The notes: a model not told the origin generated them from the sequence alone. A stretch of DNA of 44,260 bases from Chitinophagaceae bacterium (GCA_947466405.1 CANICR010000005.1:1-44260), one strand, 5' to 3'. Positions 8,426 through 17,089 are shown, numbered from the stretch's first letter. Translations and numbers: made by a program.

Positions 8426-9235
8426 TTAACCAAACAACTTCGTTTTACATTTTACTAGGTATGGGTAACGTATAAATTGTTTTATTATAAAAAAACAAAA
8501 CCTTGAATTAAATATTCTATTTTTTATTTTAGAATTGCTCAAATAAAATCTTGTACAAGTGGTTTGTATAAATCCTAACTTCATTTTCGCTCCATATTGT
8601 TCAATAAATTCATTCTTATATAACTCAAGTGATTTTATGTTTCCTTCACTGAGGTGTAATAGCATAAAAGGAATTACATAAGATGAATAGCCCAAAAATT
8701 TTGCAATAATACAAAGGTCAGTCCCATAAAGATGAAATCCTTTTAGGTTTGGCGAAATTGTTAGGTTAGTTGATTTCTTGATCACTAAAAAATTTTCATC
8801 AAGGGATTTAATCGGATGGGGAAGATTTTCTTTTGGTATAAAAGTCTCGTTAATATGAGTAATATGAAGAATGGTTTGATGATATCCTAATCCACCGCTA
8901 TTTCCGCAAATAGCCCAATTTGGATCAATTTTGTTTAATTCCTCAAGACAAGAAATTAGCTTTTGCTTGTTATCAATAATTCTTACATCCTGATGTGCAA
9001 TTATAAGGTATTCGCCCGTTGATATTTTTAAAAAACTAGAAATGGCCTGATAAGCATCAAATTCGTTTTTGTGTGTATTGTCTGCTATAATATACTCACA
9101 ATTCTCCTCTTCAAAACCATTGGTTAAGAAGCTGTCTTTCATTACATGGTATTCATCCATATCGCTTACAATCGTACAGATTGAAAAAAGAAATGGATAT
9201 TTAGGAGGCTTCTTATTAATAATTTTTAAAGACAT
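8426..9235 (-). CDS. Glycosyltransferase-like protein (GT2-like, PF13712 type)
   Basis: A 269-residue protein. It begins after a short basic leader with FLFSICTIVSDMDEYHVM and continues with EYIIADNTHKNEFDAYQAI and then STGEYLIIAHQDVRII, in which HQD replaces the usual DxD. That pattern is typical of the PF13712-like branch of GT-A glycosyltransferases. It probably belongs to the surface-glycan genes around it, although no donor can be named. The start is ATG. The C-terminus is rich in aromatic and basic residues (CFFIIKQFIRYPYLVKCK), compatible with peripheral membrane attachment. It is the least certain of the glycosyltransferases in the window. Confidence 0.7.
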   Translation of the reverse strand: MSLKIINKKPPKYPFLFSICTIVSDMDEYHVMKDSFLTNGFEEENCEYIIADNTHKNEFDAYQAISSFLKISTGEYLIIAHQDVRIIDNKQKLISCLEELNKIDPNWAICGNSGGLGYHQTILHITHINETFIPKENLPHPIKSLDENFLVIKKSTNLTISPNLKGFHLYGTDLCIIAKFLGYSSYVIPFMLLHLSEGNIKSLELYKNEFIEQYGAKMKLGFIQTTCTRFYLSNSKIKNRIFNSRFCFFIIKQFIRYPYLVKCKTKLFG

Positions 9236-9332
9236 AAATTTCTAAACTATTTTTTATCAATTTGTAAAAACTGCACTTGTTTATTTACCTTTTCCATAAT
9301 TAAGAATTTGTCAGAAAATGCATTAGTGTAAT

Positions 9333-10103
9333 TTATTTTGCTTTAAATTTCTCAATAGCATTCTTTGAAAACGAACTTAATACTAGTCGACCACTAATAG
9401 CCGCTCTTTCTTTTAATAAGGCATCCCAGTTTTCTGATCCCTGCCAAAATACACTTTTAAGCTCTTTCATTGCATCAGGACTTGATTTAGATAAAGTGGT
9501 TATAAGATTTTCAATAGCTTCATCAACTTTTTCTACGGAAGAACAAATTTCAGAAAACAATCCATTCGTGTATGCCCATTGGCTACTTCGCCAGTTAGTA
9601 GCATCAATCGACAATGCAGTAAAAGCACTTTTTCCAACTTTTCTTTCTACCGCAGGACCTACTACAAAAGGACCAATACCTACCGCCAATTCGCTGAGTT
9701 TTATATCTGCAGTATTTAACGCAATAGCATAGTCGCTAGCTGCCGCTAATCCAACACCACCACCTACACATTTCCCTTGAATTCTTGCAATAATAAATTT
9801 CGGACATAATCTCATTGCATTAATAACATTTGCAAATCCACTAAAAAAAAGTAATCCAGTTTTTTCGTCATTAATTGACATCAATTCGTCAAAGGAAGCA
9901 CCAGCACAAAATGATTTTTCTCCTCCACTCCTTAATACGATTACAGAAGAGTCTTTTAATTTTCCTGCACTTTCAATTTCTTCTGCTAGGGCATTTAATA
10001 TTTTGCCCGGTAATGAATTGCTTTGGGGATGAAAAAACTCAATCGTCGTAACTCCTTGTTGCGTGAACGATTTTACATAAGGTTCTTTATTCAAATCAGA
10101 CAT
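9333..10103 (-). CDS. Enoyl-CoA hydratase/isomerase family protein
   Basis: A 256-residue crotonase-fold protein. The oxyanion-hole segments are FCAGASFDEL (about 65-75) and GKCVGGGVGLAAASDYA (about 109-125). The first catalytic Glu of classical hydratases (in GGGxE) is Gly here, while a Glu in LSELAVGIGP matches the second. That set of residues resembles methylglutaconyl-CoA hydratase-like and isomerase members more than the textbook hydratase. It lies nine bases downstream of paaZ on the same strand, so a role in phenylacetyl-CoA or related ring-cleavage metabolism (a PaaF/PaaG-like step) is a reasonable inference. A role in branched-chain amino-acid breakdown is the alternative. Start ATG. 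Confidence 0.8.
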   Translation of the reverse strand: MSDLNKEPYVKSFTQQGVTTIEFFHPQSNSLPGKILNALAEEIESAGKLKDSSVIVLRSGGEKSFCAGASFDELMSINDEKTGLLFFSGFANVINAMRLCPKFIIARIQGKCVGGGVGLAAASDYAIALNTADIKLSELAVGIGPFVVGPAVERKVGKSAFTALSIDATNWRSSQWAYTNGLFSEICSSVEKVDEAIENLITTLSKSSPDAMKELKSVFWQGSENWDALLKERAAISGRLVLSSFSKNAIEKFKAK

Positions 10104-10112
10104 ACAATAAAT

Positions 10113-12191
10113 TTAGTTTTTATTTTTCATTTGTACCATAGTTAATATAGTAGCTATTCCTACTAATTCATCCGTTTCATCAAACATTTCTACTAGCCAT
10201 TTTACTATTCCTTTTGGAATATCAGCCCCTTTTATCATAGGAACATCCGGATTTATTTCTTTTAACTCTTGAGCCGTTTTTTCTTTACAGGTAAATTTAA
10301 TATATAAAGAAGATCCAGCGTACATTGGCTTTGTAAAACGAAGCTCATCTATTCCATAATTTAATAGAACCGGATTTTTTTTATAACTGTCAACAAATAA
10401 TCCTGCAGCAGCACTCATGATGAAATAACCATGGGCTACCTGCTCTTCAAACATCGTCCCATTGAAATCTGTATTAATCAGGTGGGCATAGAAATGGTCG
10501 CCGCTTACGTCTGCAAATGCATCAATATCGGCAGAAGTTATCAATCGCTTTTCTGTTACAATCTGATCTCCAATTTCCAACTCTTCGAAATATTTTCTAA
10601 ACGGATGAATAGCGCAACTATTTCCTTTCGCATATTGCTGGTATACATTACTGATAGCAGTAATCATGGACGGCGAACCTTGAATGGCGGTGCGCTGTAG
10701 ATAATGTTTTATTCCGCGTAAGCCTCCCATTTCTTCGCCGCCACCTGATCTACCAGGTCCACCATGAGTTAAAAGTGGTAACGGTGATCCATGACCGGTA
10801 CTTTCTTTTGCGCAATCATTATTTAATACAAGAATTCTCCCATGGTGACTCGCTGCCCCTAAAACATATTCTTTAGCCGTACGAGCGTCATTGGTAATAA
10901 TAGAAGAGCATAAACTGCCTTTCCCTTTTTTACTAAGCTCAATTGCATCTTCTATGTTTTTATAAGGCATTATAGTGCTCACGGGCCCAAAAGCTTCGAT
11001 GTTATGAGGATCTTCAGATGTAAATGGAGAAGTATTCATCAATAACATAGGACTAATAAACGCGCCTTTAACAGCATCTGCATCTACCACTTCTACACTT
11101 TCTAAAGAACCAAATAACAATTCACTTGTTGCTAATAATTTTTGTACTTGTGCTTTCACTTCAATGCGCTGATCTATTCCTGCTAAAGAACCCATGCGTA
11201 CTTTTTCATTGTGTGGATTTCCTATAACTGTTTTATTAAGTTCTGTAACAAGCGCTTTCCAAACGTCTTCCATTTTATTTTCTGGTACAAATATCCTGCG
11301 AACAGCTGTACACTTTTGTCCAGCTTTAACCGTCATTTCTTTTTTTACTTCTTTGATGAAAATATCCCATTCCGGCTGACCAGGATTTACATCATTGCCT
11401 AATACCATACAATTAAGCGAGTCTGCTTCTAAATTAAAAGGAGTATTTTCTGATAAGATAACCGGATGTGATTTGAGTTGAAGGCCTGTGCTGGCTGATC
11501 CTGTAAAAGTTATCACGTCCTGAGAAGTAACGTGGTTTAATACATCTCCCGCACTACCACAAATTAATTGCAATGCTCCATCAGGCAATATATTTGATGC
11601 TACTATTTCTCTTACTACCGCTTCAGTTAAATAGCAAGTGACGGTTGCTGGTTTTACTACAGCGGGTACGCCTGCTAGTAAGTTAACTGCAATTTTTTCC
11701 AACATACCCCAAATAGGGAAATTATAGGCATTAATATGAATAGCAACTCCTTCTTTAGGTACTAAAATATGGTGACCCATGAAAGAGTTTTGTTTACTTA
11801 AAGCAATGGCCTCACCATCTAGTGTAAAAGTTTCATCGGGCAACTTTCTTCTAAGAGAAGCATTAGCGAACAAATTCCCGATACCACCTTCTATGTCAAT
11901 CCAACTATCAATTTTTGTAGCACCAGTTTGAAAACTAATTTTATAAAACTGTTCTTTTTTTTCCAAAAGATGTAACGCCAAAGCCCTTAACATGCGCCCC
12001 CTTTCCTGAAAAGTCATTTTTCTTAACGCAGCATTTCCCTTTCTCCTTGCATAGTCTAATGTAGCAGCAAAGTCGAGCCCTTTTGTACTGGCTAAAGCAA
12101 TAGGACTTCCATCAACCGCATTAAACAATTGCTGGCCGTTACCATCTCCGCTTATCCATTTCCCTTGAACATAGTTCTCAAGCTTTTTCAT
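10113..12191 (-). CDS. paaZ: PaaZ: bifunctional oxepin-CoA hydrolase / semialdehyde dehydrogenase
   Basis: A 692-residue fusion. The N-terminal aldehyde dehydrogenase domain (about 1-515) has the catalytic Cys near residue 294 in GQKCTAV and the general-base Glu near 255 in NLEADSLN. The C-terminal MaoC-like hydratase domain starts near 535, with SGDHFYAH and AHGYFIMSAAAGLF. This order and length match PaaZ, which opens the oxepin-CoA ring and oxidises the resulting aldehyde during aerobic phenylacetate breakdown. The frame extends 13 codons upstream, but the chosen ATG at 12191 gives MKKLENYVQGKWISGDG, the usual N-terminus. The crotonase gene follows after 9 bases. The paaABCDE epoxidase genes are not in the window. 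Confidence 0.93.
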   Translation of the reverse strand: MKKLENYVQGKWISGDGNGQQLFNAVDGSPIALASTKGLDFAATLDYARRKGNAALRKMTFQERGRMLRALALHLLEKKEQFYKISFQTGATKIDSWIDIEGGIGNLFANASLRRKLPDETFTLDGEAIALSKQNSFMGHHILVPKEGVAIHINAYNFPIWGMLEKIAVNLLAGVPAVVKPATVTCYLTEAVVREIVASNILPDGALQLICGSAGDVLNHVTSQDVITFTGSASTGLQLKSHPVILSENTPFNLEADSLNCMVLGNDVNPGQPEWDIFIKEVKKEMTVKAGQKCTAVRRIFVPENKMEDVWKALVTELNKTVIGNPHNEKVRMGSLAGIDQRIEVKAQVQKLLATSELLFGSLESVEVVDADAVKGAFISPMLLMNTSPFTSEDPHNIEAFGPVSTIMPYKNIEDAIELSKKGKGSLCSSIITNDARTAKEYVLGAASHHGRILVLNNDCAKESTGHGSPLPLLTHGGPGRSGGGEEMGGLRGIKHYLQRTAIQGSPSMITAISNVYQQYAKGNSCAIHPFRKYFEELEIGDQIVTEKRLITSADIDAFADVSGDHFYAHLINTDFNGTMFEEQVAHGYFIMSAAAGLFVDSYKKNPVLLNYGIDELRFTKPMYAGSSLYIKFTCKEKTAQELKEINPDVPMIKGADIPKGIVKWLVEMFDETDELVGIATILTMVQMKNKN

Positions 12192-12338
12192 AATAATATT
12201 GTTAAAAACACTTAATGATATTAAATACAATAATGTATCAAGAATACGCTTGGCAAGATAATTAAATCGTGGAAATCAGCCCTATAAAAAGAAAAGACTT
12301 ACAAAAGATAAGTGTAAAACTAAAAATAAAACGGGCCA

Positions 12339-12914
12339 TTACATTTTTGCATCAATCGCTTCACAGAGGGTATTGAAAATTTCATCAACACTGCCTTCCC
12401 CTTTAATTAGGGTTACTTTATCAAATAATCGATAATAATCTGCCACTGCGGTGGTTTTTTTATGATATTCATTAATGCGAGCCCTAATAATGCTTTCGTT
12501 GGTATCATCACTCCGTCCACTTGTTTCACCTCTTTTCATCAATCTTTTAACCAGCTCTTCTTCACTTACTTCAAGCGCCAACATTATGGCTATAGGGGAA
12601 TTTTTTAATAATAATAATTTATCTAAAGCTTCGGCTTGGGCAGCTGTACGAGGGAATCCGTCAAATAGAAATCCTTTTACATCATGGTTTTGATCAATAG
12701 CGGAGCTAATCATGTCAATAACTACCTCGTCTGGAACCAATTCTCCTCTGTCCATCACTTTCTTTGCCTCCATACCCAATGCCGTTTGTTTTGTAATCTC
12801 AGAACGAAGTAGATCACCAGTGCTAAGATGCTTTAAGCCATATTTTTGAATAAGCTTTTCGCTCTGAGTACCTTTTCCACTTCCAGGAGGACCAAAAAGT
12901 ATTAGATTAAACAT
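12339..12914 (-). CDS. adk: Adenylate kinase (short form)
   Basis: 191 residues from the chosen ATG. The P-loop GPPGSGKGT is at residues 8-16, then STGDLLRSE, the DGFPRT motif and a short LID with RGETSGRSDD. It interconverts ATP + AMP and 2 ADP in the cytoplasm and is essential. The LID lacks the four-Cys zinc-type insert, as in other Bacteroidota. The open frame extends 18 codons upstream to 12968, but that extension overlaps the -7 promoter box at 12966-12973, and the family starts at MFNLILFGPPG, so the shorter start is preferred. Confidence 0.95.
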   Translation of the reverse strand: MFNLILFGPPGSGKGTQSEKLIQKYGLKHLSTGDLLRSEITKQTALGMEAKKVMDRGELVPDEVVIDMISSAIDQNHDVKGFLFDGFPRTAAQAEALDKLLLLKNSPIAIMLALEVSEEELVKRLMKRGETSGRSDDTNESIIRARINEYHKKTTAVADYYRLFDKVTLIKGEGSVDEIFNTLCEAIDAKM

Positions 12915-12965
12915 AATTATATAAGTTCTGCTGCTTGAATTTTGTGAGAAAAAACCGATTTTTTG

Positions 12966-12973
12966 CAAAGATA
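12966..12973 (-). promoter_or_regulatory. -7 box of adk
   Basis: The minus strand reads TATCTTTG, a perfect TAnnTTTG, followed by CAAAAAA. Transcription would begin near 12960, leaving a leader of about 45 bases before the ATG at 12914. No clear -33 TTTG is seen at the best spacing. Confidence 0.6.
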
Positions 12974-13207
12974 ATTCGCCATTGTTGAAAATATCTATTC
13001 AATAATCAGGCACTAGTTCTTTGCAAAACCTAAAAATCGATACGAATATACGATTTATTAACTATTTTTATGTCGTTTATCATTTTATTTAAATAAAATA
13101 TTGACAACTGCTAAAATAATTAGATAATACATAAATTGTAGTGAGTTAACAACAAAACCATTCACATTCAATTTACTTTAAAGGGGGCACTTCATTGTAT
13201 TAACTTC

Positions 13208-13215
13208 TACTTTTG
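13208..13215 (+). promoter_or_regulatory. -7 box of the aminotransferase gene
   Basis: TACTTTTG matches TAnnTTTG and lies 16 bases before the ATG at 13232, which predicts a very short leader. No good -33 box is seen. If the true start is the ATG at 13241 the leader would be more comfortable. Confidence 0.5.
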
Positions 13216-13231
13216 TTCGTTGTATTAATTA

Positions 13232-14506
13232 ATGAAAAATATGAGCACTACGAAATTTAGTAATTTGGCGGAAACGCTTATTGCATCAGAAATTGTAAAG
13301 TTGGGAGCAATAATAAAGGAAAAAATAAAATCAGGAGAAAATCTCTTTAATTTTACTATCGGAGATTTTGATGCTACTCAGTTTCCTATACCGCTTGAAT
13401 TAAAAAATGAAATAGTAAAGGCATACAATGATGGCTATACTACCTACCCAAGTGCTGAAGGTGAATTGGATTTAAGAAATGCGGTGTCAGATTTTATAAA
13501 AAAACGGCAGGGCTTGTCATTTTCTACTGCTGAGATTTTGATCTCGAATGGAGGACGACCATTAATATATTCCATATTTAGAAGTATCGTTGATAAAGGA
13601 GACAAGGTTATTTATCCTGTTCCAAGCTGGAACAATAATCATTACACTCATTTTAATGAAGGGACACATGTGCTAATTCAAGCAGCAAAAGAAAACAACT
13701 TCATGCCAACGGCAAAGCAAATCGCTCCTTATTTAAAAGGCGCTACTCTCTTAGCACTCTGCTCTCCATTAAATCCAACCGGAACTGTTTTTACTAAAGA
13801 TGAACTCGAAGCAATATGCGACTTAGTTATTGCAGAAAACGAAACTAGGCCTACAGATCAGAAAAGATTATATGTCATGTATGATCAAATTTACTGGTCC
13901 TTAACTTTTGGTAATGCAGTACATTATGACCCTGTTTCTTTGCGGCCTAAAATGAAAGAATATACCGTTTTTGTTGATGGCATTAGTAAAGCATTTGCTG
14001 CAACAGGTGTTAGAGTTGGTTGGGCAATGGGACCTGCACCACTAATTGCAAAAATGAAGGCGATTAATAGCCATATAGGTTCATGGGCACCAATGGCAGA
14101 ACAAAAAGCGGTAGCTCTGTTCTTGCAAAATGAAGTGGCGTTAGACAATTATTTAACTCACTTTAAAGAGGAAGTTTATTATAGGCTTACACATCTTTAT
14201 AATGGGTTTTTACAATTAAAGGAAGAAGGCTTTTCAATAGATGCTATAACTCCTCAAGCGGCGATTTATTTAACCGTGCAAATAAATATAGTCGGTAAAA
14301 AAACACTTGAAGGAATAGAATTGCAACAGCAGTCATCTGTCACAGAATACTTATTAAATGAAGCAAAGATTGCGATGGTTCCATTCAGTGCTTTTGGCGC
14401 AGATAAAGAAAGTAGCTGGTATAGAATCAGTGTTGGTTGCTGTAAGAAAAATGAAATAGATGCTGTGATTAATTCACTTAGAGAAGCATTAAAAAAACTG
14501 AAATAG
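13232..14506 (+). CDS. Class I/II pyridoxal-phosphate aminotransferase
   Basis: A 424-residue fold-type I aminotransferase. It has GDFDATQFPIP near residue 44, the tyrosine region YTTYPSAEGELDLR, SPLNPTGT (Asn near 181), the cofactor-binding YDQIYW (Asp near 218) and the Schiff-base lysine near 253 in DGISKAFAATGVRVGW. The Arg in WYRISVGCC would bind the substrate carboxylate. The closest general description is aspartate or aromatic aminotransferase; the exact substrate is not decidable here. Start ATG at 13232, with a second ATG three codons later (MSTTKFSNLAE) as an equally possible start, since a -7 box lies only 16 bases upstream. It is convergent with the 81-aa gene (3-base gap). Confidence 0.88.
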   Translation: MKNMSTTKFSNLAETLIASEIVKLGAIIKEKIKSGENLFNFTIGDFDATQFPIPLELKNEIVKAYNDGYTTYPSAEGELDLRNAVSDFIKKRQGLSFSTAEILISNGGRPLIYSIFRSIVDKGDKVIYPVPSWNNNHYTHFNEGTHVLIQAAKENNFMPTAKQIAPYLKGATLLALCSPLNPTGTVFTKDELEAICDLVIAENETRPTDQKRLYVMYDQIYWSLTFGNAVHYDPVSLRPKMKEYTVFVDGISKAFAATGVRVGWAMGPAPLIAKMKAINSHIGSWAPMAEQKAVALFLQNEVALDNYLTHFKEEVYYRLTHLYNGFLQLKEEGFSIDAITPQAAIYLTVQINIVGKKTLEGIELQQQSSVTEYLLNEAKIAMVPFSAFGADKESSWYRISVGCCKKNEIDAVINSLREALKKLK

Positions 14507-14509
14507 GGA

Positions 14510-14755
14510 TTAATTTTTATTATTTAAAAAAACGAAAGGATTTGCCTTTTTTCTTTTTAGCGATTTCTTTATTTCAACACTGTTATTTTGAATGGTGTAT
14601 TTTGTTAAATCAATCAGTTCATGTGCCGCTACAAAATGATCTAATTCCTCCACAGTAAATAATAGATTATGTAAAGAGGCAACTTCTTGCTCAAGAGCCT
14701 GAGCATTCATTAATTCTTTTTTAAATAAAACCAATAAGTCGCGACTTTTTTTCAT
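14510..14755 (-). CDS. Conserved-looking small protein of unknown function (81 aa)
   Basis: An 81-residue soluble protein from the ATG at 14755 (MKKSRDLLVLFKK). It is mostly helical in appearance, with leucine-rich segments (ALEQEVASLHNLLFTVEELDHFV) and a very basic C-terminus (KKSLKRKKANPF). The frame is open 17 codons further upstream to a GTG at 14806, but that extension overlaps the lipoprotein gene in another frame, so the inner ATG, 10 bases after the lipoprotein's stop, is preferred. The two genes look co-transcribed. I do not recognise the family. The basic tail could bind nucleic acid or membrane, but that is a guess. Confidence 0.6.
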   Translation of the reverse strand: MKKSRDLLVLFKKELMNAQALEQEVASLHNLLFTVEELDHFVAAHELIDLTKYTIQNNSVEIKKSLKRKKANPFVFLNNKN

Positions 14756-14765
14756 ACAGATTAAA

Positions 14766-14891
14766 TTATCTATAGCCTGATAACCCACGCTCATTAGGGC
14801 ATCCACAATGCGCTTTTTTTGTGCCAGTACAGCTTGAAAACAAAAAAGCAGAAAGCATAATAATTAAAATGGTTGTTGTTGTTATTTTCAT
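14766..14891 (-). CDS. Very small lipoprotein (41 aa)
   Basis: A 41-residue protein beginning MKITTTTILIIMLSAFLF and reaching the lipobox FSSC with Cys at residue 21. The mature part is only 21 residues, CTGTKKAHCGCPNERGLSG plus YR, and carries a C-G-C-P motif. After signal-peptidase II cleavage this would be a tiny lipid-anchored envelope peptide. The signal sequence, lipobox and stop fit together exactly, and the downstream 81-aa gene begins 10 bases later. Genome callers can miss it because of its length and because an extension of the next gene overlaps it. Small lipoproteins with Cys-x-Cys-Pro tails and C-terminal Gly-Tyr-Arg-like ends seem familiar from Bacteroidota, but no function is known to me. 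Confidence 0.72.
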   Translation of the reverse strand: MKITTTTILIIMLSAFLFSSCTGTKKAHCGCPNERGLSGYR

Positions 14892-14996
14892 TGTTGATTA
14901 TAAATTATCTGAATACTAATAATATGATTACAAGTTACAAACTAATTAAACTAAATTGAATAAAAAACAAACAAATAAATCACAAAACTGTATAGC

Positions 14997-16082
14997 TTGA
15001 ATCAAAAAGATTCTAATAAAAAGGTTCTAATAGCCCCACTAGACTGGGGATTAGGTCATACTACAAGATGTATACCCATAATATCAGATCTATTAAAGAA
15101 TAATATCGAAGTAATATTTTGTGGAGAAGAACCATCGGCAACCATCATTAAAAATGAATTTCCGACAATTGAAATACTTTATTTAAAGGGATATAAAATC
15201 CGATATTCAAAAAACCGGAATTTGTTTTTTATTAAAATAATGTTACAAATTCCTCGAATAATAAAAGCTATCAAACACGAAAACAAATGGCTTCAACAGG
15301 TTGTAAAAGCTAGAAAGGTTGACGCTGTGATAAGTGATAATCGTATGGGATTTTACAACAAACAAATACCTTCTGTCTATATTACTCATCAATTAAGCAT
15401 TCGTACTGGCAATTCTTTTCTCGATAAAATACTTCAACGCATTCATTATTATTATATCAATAAATTTAATGTTTGCTGGGTTCCGGATTCTTTTTCTGAA
15501 TATAACATGGCGGGCTCTTTATCTCATCCTAAAAAATATCCGCAATCTCCAGTTCAATATATCGGACCATTATCAAGGTTTAATAAAACGGAAGAAAAAA
15601 AGAAATATAGTATTGCTATTGTACTATCTGGTCCAGAACCACAAAGAACTATTCTGGAAAATATAATATTTAAACAAATTGTTGAAATCAAAGAGCCTGT
15701 TATTATTGTAAGAGGCTTGCCAATAACAAAAGAGAAAATTAAAACAAATAATAGTAATATCATTCAACACAATCATTTAGCAGGACATGAGCTTTGTGAA
15801 GTAATGCAACAATCAGAGGTTGTATTTGCCAGATCTGGCTATTCAACGATAATGGACTTGATTACTATTCAACAAAAAGCAATATTAATTCCAACGCCGG
15901 GTCAAACAGAGCAAGAATACCTTGCGGAATATTTATTTAAGAAAAATATATTCTTTACCGCTAGACAAGATGAATTCATTTTAGAAAAAGCGGTAATTGC
16001 GTCGCATGAATTCAAGTATTCCAACATCCATATTCAGCCATCATATACTTCTGTATTATCGGCGTGGCTAAAGGAGATTTAA
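14997..16082 (+). CDS. MurG-like GT-B glycosyltransferase
   Basis: A 361-residue protein. It starts with KVLIAPLDWGLGHTTRCIPI, the glycine-rich acceptor loop of MurG-like GT-B enzymes. The C-terminal donor domain has FARSGYSTIMDLITIQQKAILIPTPGQTEQEYLA, the equivalent of MurG's GGxxTxxE region. It resembles the family of uncharacterised UDP-sugar transferases in archaea and bacteria rather than MurG itself, which has a different N-terminal motif. The start is TTG: a TAA lies seven codons upstream in frame with no ATG between. The downstream GT2 is convergent (16-base gap). A role in envelope glycan or glycolipid synthesis is inferred. Confidence 0.8.
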   Translation: MNQKDSNKKVLIAPLDWGLGHTTRCIPIISDLLKNNIEVIFCGEEPSATIIKNEFPTIEILYLKGYKIRYSKNRNLFFIKIMLQIPRIIKAIKHENKWLQQVVKARKVDAVISDNRMGFYNKQIPSVYITHQLSIRTGNSFLDKILQRIHYYYINKFNVCWVPDSFSEYNMAGSLSHPKKYPQSPVQYIGPLSRFNKTEEKKKYSIAIVLSGPEPQRTILENIIFKQIVEIKEPVIIVRGLPITKEKIKTNNSNIIQHNHLAGHELCEVMQQSEVVFARSGYSTIMDLITIQQKAILIPTPGQTEQEYLAEYLFKKNIFFTARQDEFILEKAVIASHEFKYSNIHIQPSYTSVLSAWLKEI

Positions 16083-16098
16083 TCTTTATGCGTGGATT

Positions 16099-16965
16099 TT
16101 ATTTTTTATGAGAGTGTATAAAATATCTTTTAATAGTAGAAATCCAAAATGCTAGTTCAATACCCGTTAACAAAAAAGGCTTTAATAAATAATTTCTTGA
16201 GTAGTGTTTTCTTACAAAAATTTTCATCGCACCAAAAAAATGCCTACTATAATTGGAATTACTTTTTTCTGTACTAGCACCTTTTAGATGAACGATAGTT
16301 GTTGTAGGTAAATAGTATTTTTTAAATCCAGCCTGAGAAATCCTATAACATAGGTCGATATCCTCGCCATACATGAAATAATCTTCATCAAACCCAATCA
16401 CTTTTTTTAAAGCTTCATTAGACAACATCATAAAAGCACCAGATAATACATCAACAGGATTTGTTTTATTCTCCGGCAAATGACCTTCGTAATATTTAGA
16501 AAAAATTTTTGAATTTTTAAAAAGCCGATGTAAAGCAAACATTTTATAAAAAGAAGTAATCGGCGAAGGGAATCCTCTTTTACTTTCTTTTAAAAAGAAA
16601 CCATTTCCATCAACCATTCTAACTCCTACAGCACCACAGTCGGTATTTGTTGAAAAAAAATCTATGCATATATCAAGGCAATCTTCTGGTATTAAAGTGT
16701 CTGGATTTAAAAATAAAATGTATTCCCCCTTTATTTTATTTAAAACACTGTTGTTTGCTTTTGCAAAACCCACATTGTCTTTACCCCATATAAAATTCAC
16801 GTTATTAAATCGACCCTTAAAAAAATTCTCGCTTCCATCGGTTGACGCATTGTCAACCACAAAAATCTCAGCAGTAATATTTTTACAAGCCTTTTCAATG
16901 GAGATCAGACAACGCTCCAAATGATGTTTAACATTATAGTTGACAATGATGATAGATAGCTTCAA
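16099..16965 (-). CDS. Family 2 glycosyltransferase (rhamnosyltransferase-like)
   Basis: A 288-residue GT2. LSIIIVNYNVKHHLERCL is the N-terminal strand and EIFVVDNASTDGS the donor-binding stretch. NVGFAKANN and LFLNPDTLIP give the metal site, and GFDEDYFMYGEDIDLCYRI is the strong GEDxDL acceptor motif typical of WbbL-like rhamnosyl and galactofuranosyl transferases. A hydrophobic stretch near the C-terminus (LLKPFLLTGIELAFWI) may sit in the membrane. The start is TTG with AGGA directly before it; the nearest in-frame stop is four codons upstream. rmlA and rmlB elsewhere in the window could supply dTDP-sugar, but rmlC and rmlD are not seen here. Confidence 0.87.
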   Translation of the reverse strand: MKLSIIIVNYNVKHHLERCLISIEKACKNITAEIFVVDNASTDGSENFFKGRFNNVNFIWGKDNVGFAKANNSVLNKIKGEYILFLNPDTLIPEDCLDICIDFFSTNTDCGAVGVRMVDGNGFFLKESKRGFPSPITSFYKMFALHRLFKNSKIFSKYYEGHLPENKTNPVDVLSGAFMMLSNEALKKVIGFDEDYFMYGEDIDLCYRISQAGFKKYYLPTTTIVHLKGASTEKSNSNYSRHFFGAMKIFVRKHYSRNYLLKPFLLTGIELAFWISTIKRYFIHSHKK

Positions 16966-17089
16966 TCCTGTATATTAAGCTACGAAATACGAGGTTTTTG
17001 TTGAGTTTACAAAATTTAAGAAACTACATTAACACACGAATAAAATTAAATTTTAAACAAATACTCAAATCTTCAAATAGGCAATTCAG

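Larger units (their letters stand above)
12915..13231. other. Divergent promoter region between adk and the aminotransferase gene
   Basis: 317 bases without a gene. It holds -7 boxes for both flanking genes (minus strand at 12966-12973, plus strand at 13208-13215). The middle is AT-rich with short self-complementary AT stretches and shows no open frame with coding character. I see nothing else in it. Confidence 0.6.

Noticed and set aside
8426-9235. Whether this gene is a GT at all.
   Set aside because: The doubt was rejected: HQD at the DxD position and the surrounding strands fit the PF13712-like GT-A branch, so it was kept as a glycosyltransferase at lower confidence.
12915-12968. Upstream extension of adk by 18 codons.
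   Set aside because: The extension includes the -7 promoter box at 12966-12973, and the family begins at MFNLILFGPPG.
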